DNA from: Bacteroidales bacterium
GTDB taxonomy: Bacteria > Bacteroidota > Bacteroidia > Bacteroidales > UBA3824
Reading direction: 5' to 3'
DNA: 5,800 nucleotides
Assembly: GCA_017530465.1 (NCBI GenBank)
Contig: JAFXMJ010000128.1
Span: 1 to 5,800, forward strand
The notes under the pieces are model-generated. The model was not told the origin of the DNA, did not search any database, and was given only the letters and a program-made list of their open reading frames with translations. Positions within the stretch are counted from its first letter, which is position 1. Each line of letters opens with the position of its first letter. Shown here in pieces: positions 5,690-5,800 of the stretch. The position numbers and the translations under genes were made by a program.

Positions 5690-5800
5690 TTATTCGGGCA
5701 GCCAAACGCCGAATGTAATCATGAACATGTTGTTATGTCCGAGGTACGGTTTTTTGCCAAATTCGCGGAAGCCGATTTCATAGTCGAAACCTACGTATGC
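5690..5800 (-). CDS. C-terminus of a probable outer-membrane beta-barrel protein (5' end outside window)
   Basis: The last 36 codons of a minus-strand gene are visible, ending at TAA (complement of 5690-5692). The peptide starts AYVGFDYEIGFREFGKK and ends in MFMITFGVWLPE. It alternates aromatic/hydrophobic and polar residues, and MITFGVWL is a plausible final membrane beta strand. This is the pattern expected at the end of an outer-membrane beta-barrel, although the terminal residue is Glu rather than the common Phe or Tyr. The start and most of the protein lie beyond 5800, so the family cannot be named. The gene converges with the CapA-family gene; the two-hairpin repeat and terminator lie between them. 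Confidence 0.6.
   Translation of the reverse strand, partial: AYVGFDYEIGFREFGKKPYLGHNNMFMITFGVWLPE

Overview
The window looks like chromosomal DNA from a member of the Bacteroidota, probably order Bacteroidales. Three things point there. Boxes matching the Bacteroidetes -7 element TAnnTTTG sit in front of several genes. Translation starts have AT-rich leaders with no clear Shine-Dalgarno. The gene content also fits: an EFR1-type flavodoxin/ferredoxin protein, a C19 lipoprotein of the kind common in gut Bacteroidales, and a CapA-family periplasmic protein. This placement is inferred from style and content, not from a marker gene.

Layout from left to right. Positions 1-269 hold the end of a + strand gene whose product finishes in an extremely acidic Asp/Glu tail, built partly from 30-bp tandem repeats. 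A strong bidirectional terminator (292-334) separates it from a minus-strand pair: coaD (1297-1791), followed about 35 bp downstream by a PflX-like (COG1313) radical SAM gene (344-1261). A 14-bp tandem repeat fills the gap between those two. coaD and the + strand EFR1-type gene (1924-2700) diverge from a shared spacer that has one Bacteroidetes-type -7 box on each strand. The EFR1-type gene converges on a minus-strand lipoprotein gene (2741-3679), and the lipoprotein gene's likely terminator lies across the stop codon of the EFR1-type gene. The lipoprotein gene diverges from a LuxR/NarL-type regulator (3843-4511) across an A-tract-rich spacer. The regulator is followed 20 bp later by a secreted CapA-family protein (4532-5569), so these two probably form an operon. 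A terminator, a compact two-hairpin repeat and the last 36 codons of a minus-strand gene close the window. The C-terminus of that last product resembles an outer-membrane beta-barrel.

How the genes work together: coaD is a housekeeping step of coenzyme A synthesis. The radical SAM and EFR1-type proteins are iron-sulfur redox proteins of unknown substrate. The most interesting part is 2741-5569. There a regulator whose receiver domain appears to have lost all the residues needed for phosphorylation sits between an exported lipoprotein of unknown function and a CapA-family periplasmic protein. I see no CRISPR array, transposase, tRNA or rRNA, and no clear case for a wholly new system.
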